A stretch of DNA of 64,000 nucleotides from Flavobacterium sp. Root420. GTDB taxonomy: Bacteria > Bacteroidota > Bacteroidia > Flavobacteriales > Flavobacteriaceae. Under the pieces are notes generated by a model that did not search any database, was not told the origin of the DNA, and saw only the letters and a program-made list of their open reading frames with translations. Both the position numbers and the translations under genes were made by a program. Positions 19,475 to 28,063 of this stretch are shown piece after piece (positions within the stretch are counted from its first letter, which is position 1; each line of letters starts with the position of its first letter). The stretch spans positions 326,877 through 390,876 of the forward strand of contig NZ_LMEF01000029.1 in NCBI RefSeq assembly GCF_001427905.1, in the 5' to 3' direction.

Positions 19475-20053
19475 ATGTACAAGCCTGCCCTTAGATTAGA
19501 TATTGAAGATAAAATTAACCTAACAGATTACGAATGGAAATGCATAGCAGAGAAAGGCGAAATTATTAAATTAAAGAAAAACGAACTTTTACAAGTTCAG
19601 GGTTCAAAATGTTCTCATAGCTTATTTATTCTAAAAGGAGCTTTTAAAACTTATATTCTGAGTGAAAAGGGAAAAGAAGTCATTATTTTCTTTTCATTTG
19701 AAAATGAATGGATCTGTGATCATGAAAGTTTTTATTATCAAAAGTTGAATACTTACAATGTTAAAGCCATTGAGGAGAGCGAAATAGTCATTTTTAATGA
19801 AGTAAATAAAATGCTATTATTAGAGCTAGTACCCAAGCTAGTTGAGTTTCATATTATAATGATCGAAAAAGTTAATTTTGCACTCCAGCAAAGGCTTTTG
19901 GATGTTTTAACTAAAACCTCTAAGCAAAGATATCTCGAATTTATAGAAAGATACCAGCATAAAATGAAAGTGATCAGTAGCAGAAATTTATCTTCATATC
20001 TTGGAGTTTCCCATGAATTTTTATCGAAGATTAAGAAAGAATCTACACAATAA
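19475..20053 (+). CDS. Crp/Fnr family transcriptional regulator
   Basis: A 192-residue protein. An N-terminal cyclic-nucleotide-binding-like beta-roll (KLKKNELLQVQGSKCSHSLFILKGAFKTY) is followed by a long helix and a short C-terminal HTH (SRNLSSYLGVSHEFLSKIKK). It lacks Fnr-type iron-sulfur cysteines and has no clear cAMP-contact Arg, so the signal is unknown. It is divergent from the pectate lyase and upstream of the SCO/CNGxC genes, which it may control. Confidence 0.85.
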   Translation: MYKPALRLDIEDKINLTDYEWKCIAEKGEIIKLKKNELLQVQGSKCSHSLFILKGAFKTYILSEKGKEVIIFFSFENEWICDHESFYYQKLNTYNVKAIEESEIVIFNEVNKMLLLELVPKLVEFHIIMIEKVNFALQQRLLDVLTKTSKQRYLEFIERYQHKMKVISSRNLSSYLGVSHEFLSKIKKESTQ

Positions 20054-20171
20054 ATGGGTACCGATTCAGATTTGTTTCACTTTAAATGTTCTAAATGGCT
20101 GCAATAAAGTAGGGATGTTCTTTTTGTTTAATAAAACAAGTAGTTTCTTCAGAAGAAAAACAAAATTAATG

Positions 20172-20179
20172 TAATTTTG
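20172..20179 (+). promoter_or_regulatory. TAnnTTTG -7 box ahead of TTG-started gene
   Basis: TAATTTTG fits the -7 consensus; transcription would begin about 15-20 bp before the proposed TTG start at 20203, which helps decide that start. Confidence 0.5.
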
Positions 20180-20202
20180 CATTTCTAGGCAAATAAACAT
20201 TC

Positions 20203-20580
20203 TTGAAAAAGTATATTATCATAGTACTTTGTGGTCTGATTTTTCTTCCCTCTCTGGGAAGCATGTTTGTGTATGCTTCATTTAAATTGAATCAGCAGGA
20301 AATTGCCAGAACAATTTGTATACAGCGTAAACAGATTTTTAACTCTTGTAATGGGCGATGTGAACTGCAGAAAAGCCTAAAGAAATATTCTGATAACGAA
20401 AAACAAATGCAGGACAGCCTTAAAGAAAAATTAGAGATTGTCTATATCTGCATTAGCTCTGAAGTAACCTTTACTCTTATCCCTCTTGTAGAAGGCCAGC
20501 AAAAGGTTTTTGCTTTTTTAAACAGCAAACCGGTTCGAATTTCCTCTACTACTTTTCGCCCGCCCGCCGCTATTTTATAA
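20203..20580 (+). CDS. CNGxC-motif small membrane protein (copy 1)
   Basis: A 125-residue protein with one N-terminal hydrophobic segment (YIIIVLCGLIFLPSLGSMFVY). The TTG start is chosen because an in-frame stop lies just upstream, no ATG falls between, and only this start gives the full signal/anchor. The mature part has the pattern LNQQEIARTICIQRKQ, then SCNGRCELQKSLKKY. The same pattern recurs in the protein at 21559-21930. The pair flanks an SCO protein, so a role in copper or thiol handling outside the cytoplasm is likely. I do not know a name for the family. Confidence 0.7.
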   Translation: MKKYIIIVLCGLIFLPSLGSMFVYASFKLNQQEIARTICIQRKQIFNSCNGRCELQKSLKKYSDNEKQMQDSLKEKLEIVYICISSEVTFTLIPLVEGQQKVFAFLNSKPVRISSTTFRPPAAIL

Positions 20581-20933
20581 ATCTAAATTTCTTTTCAAAT
20601 TCATTAAGAAAAATTTGTCATTGCCTTTCGCAACTTGACAAAATGACTATTGCTATGAACTAAATTAATTTTTCCGCATTCATTTGTTCTTATTAAGAGC
20701 CAAGGATTAAATTGGAAATTTAAAAGTTTTTGGCAATAGCTTTCCAAAGTTACTTACCCGCATCAAGGCATGACAACAGCTTAATTTAAGGCTGTTTGTC
20801 ATACGGTTGGTAATGTTCTTACTTGAATATCGATAGAACTTTATTGATCAATCTTCATTGAAATTATACATTCAAAAAAAGTCAGTAGTTTATAGAATAA
20901 TCTGCTGGATTAAATAATTAGAAATTAAAAAAT
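20581..20933. other. 353-bp gap with imperfect hairpin
   Basis: Holds a hairpin at about 20768-20805 (TGACAACAGC against GCTGTTTGTCA, one bulge). There is no T run after it and no gene is seen. Confidence 0.4.
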
Positions 20934-21548
20934 ATGAAAAAAATAGTTTTGATTCTTTTGTATTCTCTACTTGTAATATCATGTGAGAAAGCTCAGGAGA
21001 AACTTCCTGTTTTAGGAAATCCAATAGTAAAAGGAAATGAAACAGAGTACCCTTGTATTAAAGACTTTTCGTTTACCAATCAGGACAGCCTGAAGATAAC
21101 CAACAATACCTTTGACGGGAAAATTTATATAGCCGATTTTATTTTTCTTTCATGTCCTTCTATCTGCCCGAAAATGAATACACAACTTAAAAAAGTGTAC
21201 GATGTTTACAAAACCAACAATGAGGTATTGTTTCTTTCTCACACCATAGATCCGGATCATGATACTATACCGCGCCTTAAGGCATATACGGTGGATAACG
21301 GTATAAAAAAGAACTGGCATTTTGTTACGGGAAACAGGGATAGTATCTATAAAATTGCAACCCAGAGCTACTTTGCAACGGCATATCCGGATAAAAATGA
21401 GCCGGGAGGTTTTGTGCATAGCGGCGGATTTCTGCTCATAGATAAAGACAGACATGTTCGCGGGGTTTATGATGGCACTAATCCAAAGGAAACTGCAAGG
21501 CTGATTGAAGATGTGAAAAATCTTTTAGAAGAAAGTGCAGCCAAATAA
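20934..21548 (+). CDS. SCO1/SenC family copper chaperone lipoprotein
   Basis: A 204-residue lipoprotein (Cys17 in VISCEK). The thioredoxin-fold SCO domain shows FLSCPSICPKMN with C74 and C78, and the copper-ligand His162 in GGFVHSGGFLLIDKD. SCO proteins bind Cu through CxxxC plus His and help build the CuA site of haem-copper oxidases, or act in thiol-redox defence. It lies between the two CNGxC proteins, and the downstream copy starts 10 bp after its stop. No haem-copper oxidase is in the window, only CydA-like cytochromes at 26.6 kb. Confidence 0.9.
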   Translation: MKKIVLILLYSLLVISCEKAQEKLPVLGNPIVKGNETEYPCIKDFSFTNQDSLKITNNTFDGKIYIADFIFLSCPSICPKMNTQLKKVYDVYKTNNEVLFLSHTIDPDHDTIPRLKAYTVDNGIKKNWHFVTGNRDSIYKIATQSYFATAYPDKNEPGGFVHSGGFLLIDKDRHVRGVYDGTNPKETARLIEDVKNLLEESAAK

Positions 21549-21558
21549 TAGTTCACTG

Positions 21559-21930
21559 ATGAAAAAATGTATCACTTTATTTATTCTCATGCTGCTTGTA
21601 TTTCAAAATGCAGGCAGTATCTGGATTATTGGTGATTTTTACATCAATCGCGATTATATTGCCAAGAATGTCTGTATCAACAGGTTTGATGCTATTCCAA
21701 TTTGTAATGGAAAATGCTATCTGGATAATAAATTAAAAGCAAATGATAAGCAGGAACAAAAATTTCCAACTGTAACGTATAAAGAAGTACAGCTTTTTTT
21801 TGAAAGCCCTATCGGTTTTCCATTCAGAGTGATACACTTTGTGCCCAAAAAGAAATATCCGGTGCTAAAGGCTGACAGTCAAAAGTCTGATTTTATTTTT
21901 TTGATTTATCATCCTCCCAGATTCGGTTAA
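21559..21930 (+). CDS. CNGxC-motif small membrane protein (copy 2)
   Basis: A 123-residue protein; the start at ATG 21559 (MKKCITLF) is preferred to an upstream GTG at 21535 that would overlap SCO. An N-terminal hydrophobic segment is followed by INRDYIAKNVCINRFDA and ICNGKCYLDNKLK. This matches the copy at 20203 in the order C-I-x-R...CNG-x-C-x-L-x-x-x-L-K. Its tail ends FLIYHPPRFG, and copy 1 ends with a comparable RPPAAIL. It is 10 bp after SCO, hence the same transcript. Confidence 0.75.
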   Translation: MKKCITLFILMLLVFQNAGSIWIIGDFYINRDYIAKNVCINRFDAIPICNGKCYLDNKLKANDKQEQKFPTVTYKEVQLFFESPIGFPFRVIHFVPKKKYPVLKADSQKSDFIFLIYHPPRFG

Positions 21931-21965
21931 TACTCTCGTTTAGTATTAATCATAAAATCAAAAAA

Positions 21966-22832
21966 ATGCAACTATCAGAAATACCAGTCCATAGTCTGGG
22001 TTTATTCTCAGATGATAACAGTCATTTTTGGATGGATAATCTAATGAACCTCCTGCAGCGTTTTCCGCAGCTCGAATATCCTCACCGACAGGATTTCTTT
22101 ATGCTTCTCTTTATTGATGATGCAGAAGGAGAAATTAGTATTGACAATCAGAAAATCCGAATGGATAATGCCAAGGTTATCGTCATAAAGCCGCGCTGTA
22201 TCAGCAGTATAGACATCAATAGCAAAGCAAAGGGGAAAATAATCTGCTTCACGGAAGATTTTTTCTCCCTGCGTTATAACAATAACATTTTAGACCAATT
22301 TTCCTTTCTTCATGATACTTCAAAAGTATTTATAAGACTAAGCGAAGAGGAGAAGAACAAGTGGATGTATCTGCTTGAAATATTTTTTAAGGAGTTCAGG
22401 CTTCATCGAAGAGAATCGGTAAAAGTTCTTCGATCCTATCTCAATATTTTACTTTTCGATTTAGAGCGTCTTTATGATCCTTTGGGATTTGTAGTAAGCA
22501 ATTCCCCGAAACAGCAAAAGATAAAAGAATTCGAGAAACTCATTGAAAAGGATTTTAAACTTAAAAAAATGCCTGCCGCCTATGCGGATCTGCTTAACGT
22601 GACGCCAAATTATCTCAACAAGATATGTAAGGAAGTTACCAATTATACAGCGGGTGATCTGATACGAAAACGTATTGTGATAGAAGCGCAAAGGCTCATT
22701 CATTTTACCAATTATTCTATAAATGAAATTGCCGATCAGCTGGGTTTTGAAAACGCGTCTTACTTTGTTACTTTTTTTAAAAGACAAACAAGTAAAACAC
22801 CAGAACAGTTCCGCAGATTATCTAATCAATAA
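21966..22832 (+). CDS. AraC family transcriptional regulator
   Basis: A 288-residue protein with an N-terminal cupin-like sensor part (FFMLLFIDDAEGEISIDNQK) and a C-terminal pair of HTH motifs (PAAYADLLNVTPNYLNKICK and SINEIADQLGFENASYFVTF, ending FKRQTSKTPEQFRR). It lies 35 bp after the CNGxC gene, so it may be co-transcribed with the SCO cluster and control it or the YHS lipoprotein next door. Confidence 0.88.
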   Translation: MQLSEIPVHSLGLFSDDNSHFWMDNLMNLLQRFPQLEYPHRQDFFMLLFIDDAEGEISIDNQKIRMDNAKVIVIKPRCISSIDINSKAKGKIICFTEDFFSLRYNNNILDQFSFLHDTSKVFIRLSEEEKNKWMYLLEIFFKEFRLHRRESVKVLRSYLNILLFDLERLYDPLGFVVSNSPKQQKIKEFEKLIEKDFKLKKMPAAYADLLNVTPNYLNKICKEVTNYTAGDLIRKRIVIEAQRLIHFTNYSINEIADQLGFENASYFVTFFKRQTSKTPEQFRRLSNQ

Positions 22833-22843
22833 AAATAAAAAAC

Positions 22844-22954
22844 ATGTTAAACAAAAAGATTTTAATAGTTATGCTGTTGCTGTGTTTATCAGTATCAGCT
22901 CAATTTGTACAAAAACCGCTTGCTTATGACTATAATTCCGCACTAATAAAATAA
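22844..22954 (+). CDS. 36-residue putative exported peptide
   Basis: A short frame with a good signal-peptide shape: LNKKILIVMLLLCLSVSAQ, then FVQKPLAYDYNSALIK and a stop. It lies between the AraC gene and the YHS lipoprotein with tight spacing on both sides (11 and 18 bp). It may be a real small gene or the 5' remnant of a larger exported protein. Confidence 0.4.
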   Translation: MLNKKILIVMLLLCLSVSAQFVQKPLAYDYNSALIK

Positions 22955-22972
22955 CCGTCACAACTAAATATT

Positions 22973-23281
22973 ATGAAAAAAATCCTTTTAATTGTTACCA
23001 TTACCGCTGTGTTAAGCTGTAATAAAAAAGAGAAAAAAGCACACCCACATGATCATCCCCATACCATGGAATCTGAAACCGTGTATAAAGATCCTAAAAA
23101 CCCGCTTAATAAATTAACCTATGCCAGCAGCTTGGACTTTAGCTGTAACATGGATGTCAGCAAGTATGGCATTAGTGATACAGTTACCTACAAAGGGAAA
23201 TTATACGGTTTTTGTTCAACAGTATGCAAAGAAGATTTTATGAAAAAGCCGGATGAATACCTGGCAAAAAGCCGGAAGTAA
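22973..23281 (+). CDS. YHS-domain lipoprotein with His-rich tail
   Basis: A 102-residue lipoprotein (Cys16 in VLSCNKK) with a histidine cluster (HPHDHPHTM) after the anchor. A YHS/TRASH-like domain follows: DFSCNMDVSKYGISDTVTYK, then LYGFCSTVCKEDFMKKPDEY. The paired cysteines and His cluster suggest binding of copper or a similar soft metal. With SCO and the CNGxC pair it makes a metal-handling cluster. A terminator follows it. Confidence 0.82.
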   Translation: MKKILLIVTITAVLSCNKKEKKAHPHDHPHTMESETVYKDPKNPLNKLTYASSLDFSCNMDVSKYGISDTVTYKGKLYGFCSTVCKEDFMKKPDEYLAKSRK

Positions 23282-23300
23282 TTCTAAAGGAAATAAAAAA

Positions 23301-23333
23301 AAAGCTAAAAAGTAACACTTTTTAGCTTTTTTT
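23301..23333. terminator. bidirectional terminator
   Basis: Stem of 23301-23313 with 23317-23329 and a 3-nt loop, with A runs on the left and T runs on the right. It serves the YHS lipoprotein gene and the convergent DUF2490 gene. Confidence 0.8.
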
Positions 23334-23352
23334 ATGCGATTCTTAATAAGTT

Positions 23353-24147
23353 CTATTCAATGGTTTTATTTGTTTTAGTCAGGTCAAAATTTAAATTGGT
23401 ATTCAATATGACTCCATTATTGTTTTGAAAAACATTTTGTCCGTTTATTTGTCTTCCCAGCTGAACGGTTTGATTGAGGTAGCCTCCTTCAATTCGTATA
23501 TTTTTATTGAACCTGTAGCCTAATAAAATTCCAATTCTGTTTTGATCAAAAACGTTCATATTTACATTTTTTCCAAATCCAATAAAAATTTCGTCATAGA
23601 AAGCCAAATAGGGTGTTTTGTCTTTTATCTCATTTCCTTTTAAAGGCACTTGAACTCTTATCATATATCGAATTCTGTTTAATAACGGAAATTCGTCTTC
23701 TGTTGGCTCATTAATTGAACTGTAACGGCCTACAAATCTTTGTTCTAGCATAAATCTATGGGAGAAATCAACAATTCCCTCTTTATGATTTAGCTGAACC
23801 ATTTCAAAAATTCGATGTTCTGTAAAATCTCTTCCCATCCCATTTAGAGGAATTTCTCCATATGGATAAGTTTCGATCCAGCCATAACCAACGCGGAATA
23901 ATACCCTTGAATTTAAGTTATAGTTTACCCCAACCCTTAATAAACTTTGCTGCCACTGGGTAATCATTTCATTTCTGCGCCATTGGTATTCGGTATGTAT
24001 TGCAAATTTTTCTGAGATTTTGAATGTTCCAAAAAAATTATACCATCCAATCGTGTTGTTTGTATTAATACGATTGTTTTGCCCGAATGTTGATTGTAAC
24101 ATTCCAAGCAAAAAAAAGATTGTTAGTAAATAATTTTTAATGCTCAT
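23353..24147 (-). CDS. DUF2490 outer-membrane beta-barrel protein
   Basis: A 264-residue protein with a signal peptide (YLLTIFFLLGMLQSTFGQ) and then amphipathic strands typical of DUF2490 (NTIGWYNFFGTFKISEKFAI, HTEYQWRRNEMITQWQQSLL, FEMVQLNHKEGIVDFSHRFM). It ends in an outer-membrane-like barrel. Its ATG overlaps the stop of the carbonic anhydrase gene by one base, so the two are coupled. The function of DUF2490 is unknown. Confidence 0.8.
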   Translation of the reverse strand: MSIKNYLLTIFFLLGMLQSTFGQNNRINTNNTIGWYNFFGTFKISEKFAIHTEYQWRRNEMITQWQQSLLRVGVNYNLNSRVLFRVGYGWIETYPYGEIPLNGMGRDFTEHRIFEMVQLNHKEGIVDFSHRFMLEQRFVGRYSSINEPTEDEFPLLNRIRYMIRVQVPLKGNEIKDKTPYLAFYDEIFIGFGKNVNMNVFDQNRIGILLGYRFNKNIRIEGGYLNQTVQLGRQINGQNVFQNNNGVILNTNLNFDLTKTNKTIE

Positions 24148-24899
24148 TATTTTATAAATTCAAGACTTCCATCTGTTAAATTATAAAATACGCCAACAAT
24201 TTTTATCTCTCCTTTGTCTTCCATCTCTTTAAGAATAGGGCTTTTATCACGGATTTGCGCAATAGCATAACGCACATTGTTTTCCGAAACGTGTTTTACA
24301 AATTCATCATTTTTAGAGCTTTTCTTACCTATGAAATCCTGGCTCATTGCTACAGCTGGTTTTATTTTTGAAAGCATGGCTGTAATATTGCCCAATTTTA
24401 CATCATCAATTGCGCCTTTTATAGCCCCGCAGTGCTGATGCCCCATTACTAAAACTAATTTTGCACCTGACACTTTACAAGCAAATTCCATACTGCCTAA
24501 TAAGTCGACATTTACAAAATTCCCTGCTACTCTTCCCACAAAAATATCACCTAAACCCTGGTCAAATACATCTTCGACTGGTACACGACTGTCTACACAA
24601 CTTAACACAACTGCTTTTGGAAACTGCCCTGGTGCTGATCTTCTAGCTTGCTCACTATGGTCTCGCACAGTAGTTGTACCGCTTTGAAAACGTTTATTTC
24701 CTTCTATAAATTCCTGTAAAATGGCATCAGGGGTAAGCCTGGTTTGTTCTTCCTTGGTCATTACATGACAAATTGCAGGTTTTTGATCTTCTTTTTTAGT
24801 GGAAGTTGAGTTTGACTTTTCTGTTTTTGTTCCGTTGTTGCAAGAAACCAAAAGTACTGCTGCGAATAGCATTACCACTGATTTAAATTGATTATTCAT
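24147..24899 (-). CDS. beta-carbonic anhydrase, lipoprotein
   Basis: A 250-residue protein. A lipobox (AAVLLVSC, Cys20) places it outside the cytoplasm. The beta-class zinc site is complete: C101-x-D103-x-R105 and H154-x-x-C157 (SCVDSR and GHQHCGA). It interconverts CO2 and bicarbonate. It is translationally coupled to the DUF2490 barrel protein, which is unusual and suggests an envelope-located pair. Length and motifs match the family. Confidence 0.93.
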   Translation of the reverse strand: MNNQFKSVVMLFAAVLLVSCNNGTKTEKSNSTSTKKEDQKPAICHVMTKEEQTRLTPDAILQEFIEGNKRFQSGTTTVRDHSEQARRSAPGQFPKAVVLSCVDSRVPVEDVFDQGLGDIFVGRVAGNFVNVDLLGSMEFACKVSGAKLVLVMGHQHCGAIKGAIDDVKLGNITAMLSKIKPAVAMSQDFIGKKSSKNDEFVKHVSENNVRYAIAQIRDKSPILKEMEDKGEIKIVGVFYNLTDGSLEFIK

Positions 24900-24988
24900 C
24901 TTTTTTATTAAATTAAATCTGCCTACTTTGTAAAACGGTGTTCGGCATTTCCGCTTATTATTTTTTGAATACTTATATAAAACAGGAA

Positions 24989-25022
24989 AAGAGGTTGTTT
25001 CCCTACTTGGAAACAGCCTCTT
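24989..25022 (-). terminator. terminator after SnoaL-like gene
   Basis: A 14-bp stem (24989-25002 with 25009-25022) with a 6-nt loop, just past the stop of the leftward SnoaL gene; the T tract on the minus strand is interrupted. Confidence 0.7.
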
Positions 25023-25049
25023 AAATTTAAATTTTATTCTAGCTATATT

Positions 25050-25439
25050 TTATTTGCCCCAAAATTCATCTTCCTTAATCTGGTCGTCAGAAAAAAGCCA
25101 TACCTGAGTGATTTTTTCATTAATTACCTCAAATAAATCGATACCTGTCATATCAATAGTTCTGCCATTATTCTCTCCGGTAAAATGCACTGGCATAGCT
25201 ACCAAGCTGCCATTTGCCATTAATGCTCCGGTAGGTTTGATAACAAAAGTACCTTTTGTTTCAGTCATCATGCCTGTTAACATTTCTCCAGTTTCACCAG
25301 GATGATTATTGGTTCCGGAGAATTTATGATTTCCAGGTTGATGCCATTTTGAATCTGCTGAAAAAAAAGAAAATGCTTTAGGGATATCTCCTGTTCCTAA
25401 CGCTTCTGAATACAATTCTACTACTTGTTTTGGAGTCAT
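25050..25439 (-). CDS. SnoaL-like/NTF2-fold protein
   Basis: A 129-residue single-domain protein: PKQVVELYSEALGTGDIPKA, then FSFFSADSKWHQPGNHKFSG, and the closing IDLFEVINEKITQVWLFSDD. This is the SnoaL/NTF2-like cone fold. Many members are small enzymes or binding proteins with no set substrate. It stands alone with its own terminator. No catalytic assignment is possible from sequence. Confidence 0.8.
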   Translation of the reverse strand: MTPKQVVELYSEALGTGDIPKAFSFFSADSKWHQPGNHKFSGTNNHPGETGEMLTGMMTETKGTFVIKPTGALMANGSLVAMPVHFTGENNGRTIDMTGIDLFEVINEKITQVWLFSDDQIKEDEFWGK

Positions 25440-25634
25440 AATTTTTATATTTATAATTAATAAATTAAAGTTTGTATAATAATACCTGATTAATTAAATA
25501 TTGTTTCAGAATTCTCTAATAAATAACTGCCAGTATTTTTTAGCCTAAGTATTATCATAGTTTTGAAGGACAAATTTATTACTATTCAAAAAGAAACACC
25601 AATGATCTGGTTTAAGAAAAAACATTGACCTAGG

Positions 25635-26240
25635 TTAAGATTCTTGCAGTCTGCTTTTACTTTTGCGGCTGCGCAGGCGGCATAAGAATTCAGGGGTAAT
25701 ACCCAGAAAGGCTGCGATCTGCACTTGGGAGATACGACCTTGCAGCATAGGGTAGATCTCTAAAAATGAAGTATAGCGCTCCTCTGCCGAACAACTGATA
25801 GCCTGCAGATGCCTTTGCTGTAATTTAGAGAGGTTAATCTCAGTAAGTATTCTGAATATACGATCAAATTTTGGAGCCAGCTTGTACAAAGAAATCAAAT
25901 CGTCTCGGCTTATCTGTAAAACTTCCGTATACTCCAAAGCATCAATATTTATTATGGTAGATTCCAGGTTGTAAAAACTATTTATTTCTGTTATCCAGCT
26001 ATTCTCAGCCGCAAACTGAAGTATATGAATTTTGCCTGCCTTATCAACCCAGTGCATGCGCGCACATCCTTTAATGATGAAATGGTAATTTTTGCAGATG
26101 TCGCCTTCCTGAAGCAGATATTGGTTTTTGCGGTATAAGCGGTAATGAAACTTCTCAGAGACAAGTTTGGATTCCTTTTGACTCAGGGGAATTAAATCGT
26201 TAAAATGCTGAAGTATAATATCGAGGGATTCTGCACTCAT
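25635..26240 (-). CDS. Crp/Fnr family transcriptional regulator
   Basis: A 201-residue protein with an N-terminal nucleotide-binding-like roll (YRKNQYLLQEGDICKNYHFI, then IKGCARMHWVDKAGKIHILQ) and a C-terminal HTH (RISQVQIAAFLGITPEFLCR). It has no FeS cysteine cluster. It is divergent from the CydA-like cytochrome operon across a 367-bp gap, so it is the best candidate regulator of that operon. Confidence 0.85.
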   Translation of the reverse strand: MSAESLDIILQHFNDLIPLSQKESKLVSEKFHYRLYRKNQYLLQEGDICKNYHFIIKGCARMHWVDKAGKIHILQFAAENSWITEINSFYNLESTIINIDALEYTEVLQISRDDLISLYKLAPKFDRIFRILTEINLSKLQQRHLQAISCSAEERYTSFLEIYPMLQGRISQVQIAAFLGITPEFLCRLRSRKSKSRLQES

Positions 26241-26607
26241 TATAGTATGCCGGTTTAAAAATGCAAAAATAGCTGAATTTAAATATCTTATGTTAACTAA
26301 ATATTATGGTTCACAAAACAGAAGTTACTTTTGCTAGAAGCCTTTATTTTTTAATTAAGTAATTGTTTTTCAGGTGATTACATTTTAAATATTTGAATTT
26401 AAATTTAACTGTTCTTTAGAAATCTGACAATAAGGTGTATTTAACGAATCTTAGGGAGTAAAAAACTAAATTGAGCGGAATAAAATACCGTATAAAAAGT
26501 GCTGTTAACAAATCTGGCAGTAACGTTTTTTTAAACTTCCTGCTTTTTTGTTTTTAGCAGTTTCTGGATTAGTGACCGAAATTTGCCCAATAAAAACAGA
26601 ATAATTT
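26241..26607. other. divergent regulatory region, Crp/Fnr and cytochrome operon
   Basis: AT-rich noncoding DNA with a TACTTTTG -7 box at 26326-26333 on the plus strand, which would leave a leader of about 270 nt for the cytochrome operon. No other structure is clear. Confidence 0.45.
26326..26333 (+). promoter_or_regulatory. TAnnTTTG -7 box toward cytochrome operon
   Basis: TACTTTTG fits the -7 consensus, but lies 275 bp before the first gene and no -33 TTG is clear. Confidence 0.35.
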
Positions 26608-28050
26608 ATGGACTTTCCAATTTTTCATTTAGACTGGCTCAACAATAGAATGCTTATTGCTATCATAGCCATTATTCACGTAATGATTAATCATGGTTTA
26701 GCTGTTGGTTTTATGCCTCTTATAACCTGGCTTGAACAGAAAGGGGTAAAGAACAGCGGCAGGGAGCAGATTACCAATTTAGACTGGGACAACAGGGTTT
26801 ATAATATGATGAAAGTTGCTTTTATCATTACAACAACGCTAGGAGCGATGACAGGAGTTGGAATATGGTTCTCTGTTGCCCTTGTCAGTCCCACATCGAT
26901 TGGAAGTTTGATCCGTGTTTTTTACTGGGCATGGTTTATAGAATGGCTTGTATTTGTTACCGAAGTGATTTTGATCATGATTTACTTTTTGACATGGAAG
27001 AGCAGCAATACATCCCTTAGGGCGAAATTATTGCACATTCGTTTTGGATGGTTCCTGAGTTTGTTCTCCTGGATTACAATGGCAATCATTGTTTCGATTT
27101 TGAGCTTTATGATGGATCCCGGTAACTGGAATACGCACAAAAGTCTGCTTAACGGTTTTACCAACCCAATTTATCTTCCGCAGTTATTGTTCAGGACTCC
27201 TACGGCCATGCTTGTAGCGGGTAGTTTTGGAATGCTGCTGGTTACCTTGTTCTTTAAAAAGGGGACTGATTTAAGACTCAAAGCTGTGAAATACGTTTCA
27301 AAATGGATCATTCTCTGGGCTCCGATATCGCTTTTAGGCGCGGTGATTTATTATAATGCCATTCCGGAGGCCATGACGGCCAATATGAGTACTGCGGTAG
27401 GTACAATGGATTTCAATAAGTACTATGATTTAATGAAGTATTTTATACTATTTGGAATAGCATCGTCTTTAATCATGGCCATTCTGGGCTTGTACAAAGC
27501 CAAATGGCTTAAAAGTTATATCGTCCTTTTTCCTGTACTGATGGCTTTTGCATATCTGGGCTTTTTCGAAAGGGTGCGTGAATTTGTCCGAAAGCCCTAT
27601 GTGATTGGAGGGTATATGTATTCTAACTTATTACTGGAGGAAGATTATCCTGTTTACCAGCAGTTCGGGCTTTTGAAGAATGCCACCTATACGACTGTTA
27701 CCGAAATAACTCCTGAAAATAAGATTGAAGCCGGCAGAAATGTTTTTGCAATTGCCTGCAGCCGCTGCCATACTACGCAGGGTGTCAATAGTGTTGTGTA
27801 TGTTTTTGAGCGAATGTACGGAATTGGAAAGCCTTTGGATATTAATTCGATGGCCTCCTACATACCCAATATGCACAACGGACGTACTTATATGCCTCCT
27901 TTTCCAGGTACCCAGGAAGAAAGTGAAGCATTAGCAGCCTATATCCGTAACATTCAAGATAATGGTGATGTGCTGGAGGGAGCACAATCTGAAGGTGTAC
28001 ATGTGAGCGAGCTGCAAAACACGCAGACAGTTTTAGCAAATAAAAAATAA
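26608..28050 (+). CDS. CydA-like membrane protein fused to c-type cytochrome (1)
   Basis: A 480-residue protein. About nine transmembrane helices with N-terminal His24 and His29 (IIHVMINHGLAVGF) resemble subunit I of the cytochrome bd superfamily. The canonical GRQPW Q-loop motif is not seen. A C-terminal c-type haem site, CSRCH near residues 383-387, is followed by a Met-containing region (NGRTYMPPFPGT). It is followed after 13 bp by a second protein of the same design. No CydB is present, so a CydAA'-like or OR-C-type complex that takes electrons from cytochrome c is possible. Oxygen reduction is not proven. Confidence 0.75.
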   Translation: MDFPIFHLDWLNNRMLIAIIAIIHVMINHGLAVGFMPLITWLEQKGVKNSGREQITNLDWDNRVYNMMKVAFIITTTLGAMTGVGIWFSVALVSPTSIGSLIRVFYWAWFIEWLVFVTEVILIMIYFLTWKSSNTSLRAKLLHIRFGWFLSLFSWITMAIIVSILSFMMDPGNWNTHKSLLNGFTNPIYLPQLLFRTPTAMLVAGSFGMLLVTLFFKKGTDLRLKAVKYVSKWIILWAPISLLGAVIYYNAIPEAMTANMSTAVGTMDFNKYYDLMKYFILFGIASSLIMAILGLYKAKWLKSYIVLFPVLMAFAYLGFFERVREFVRKPYVIGGYMYSNLLLEEDYPVYQQFGLLKNATYTTVTEITPENKIEAGRNVFAIACSRCHTTQGVNSVVYVFERMYGIGKPLDINSMASYIPNMHNGRTYMPPFPGTQEESEALAAYIRNIQDNGDVLEGAQSEGVHVSELQNTQTVLANKK

Positions 28051-28063
28051 TAAAGTTTAAAAA

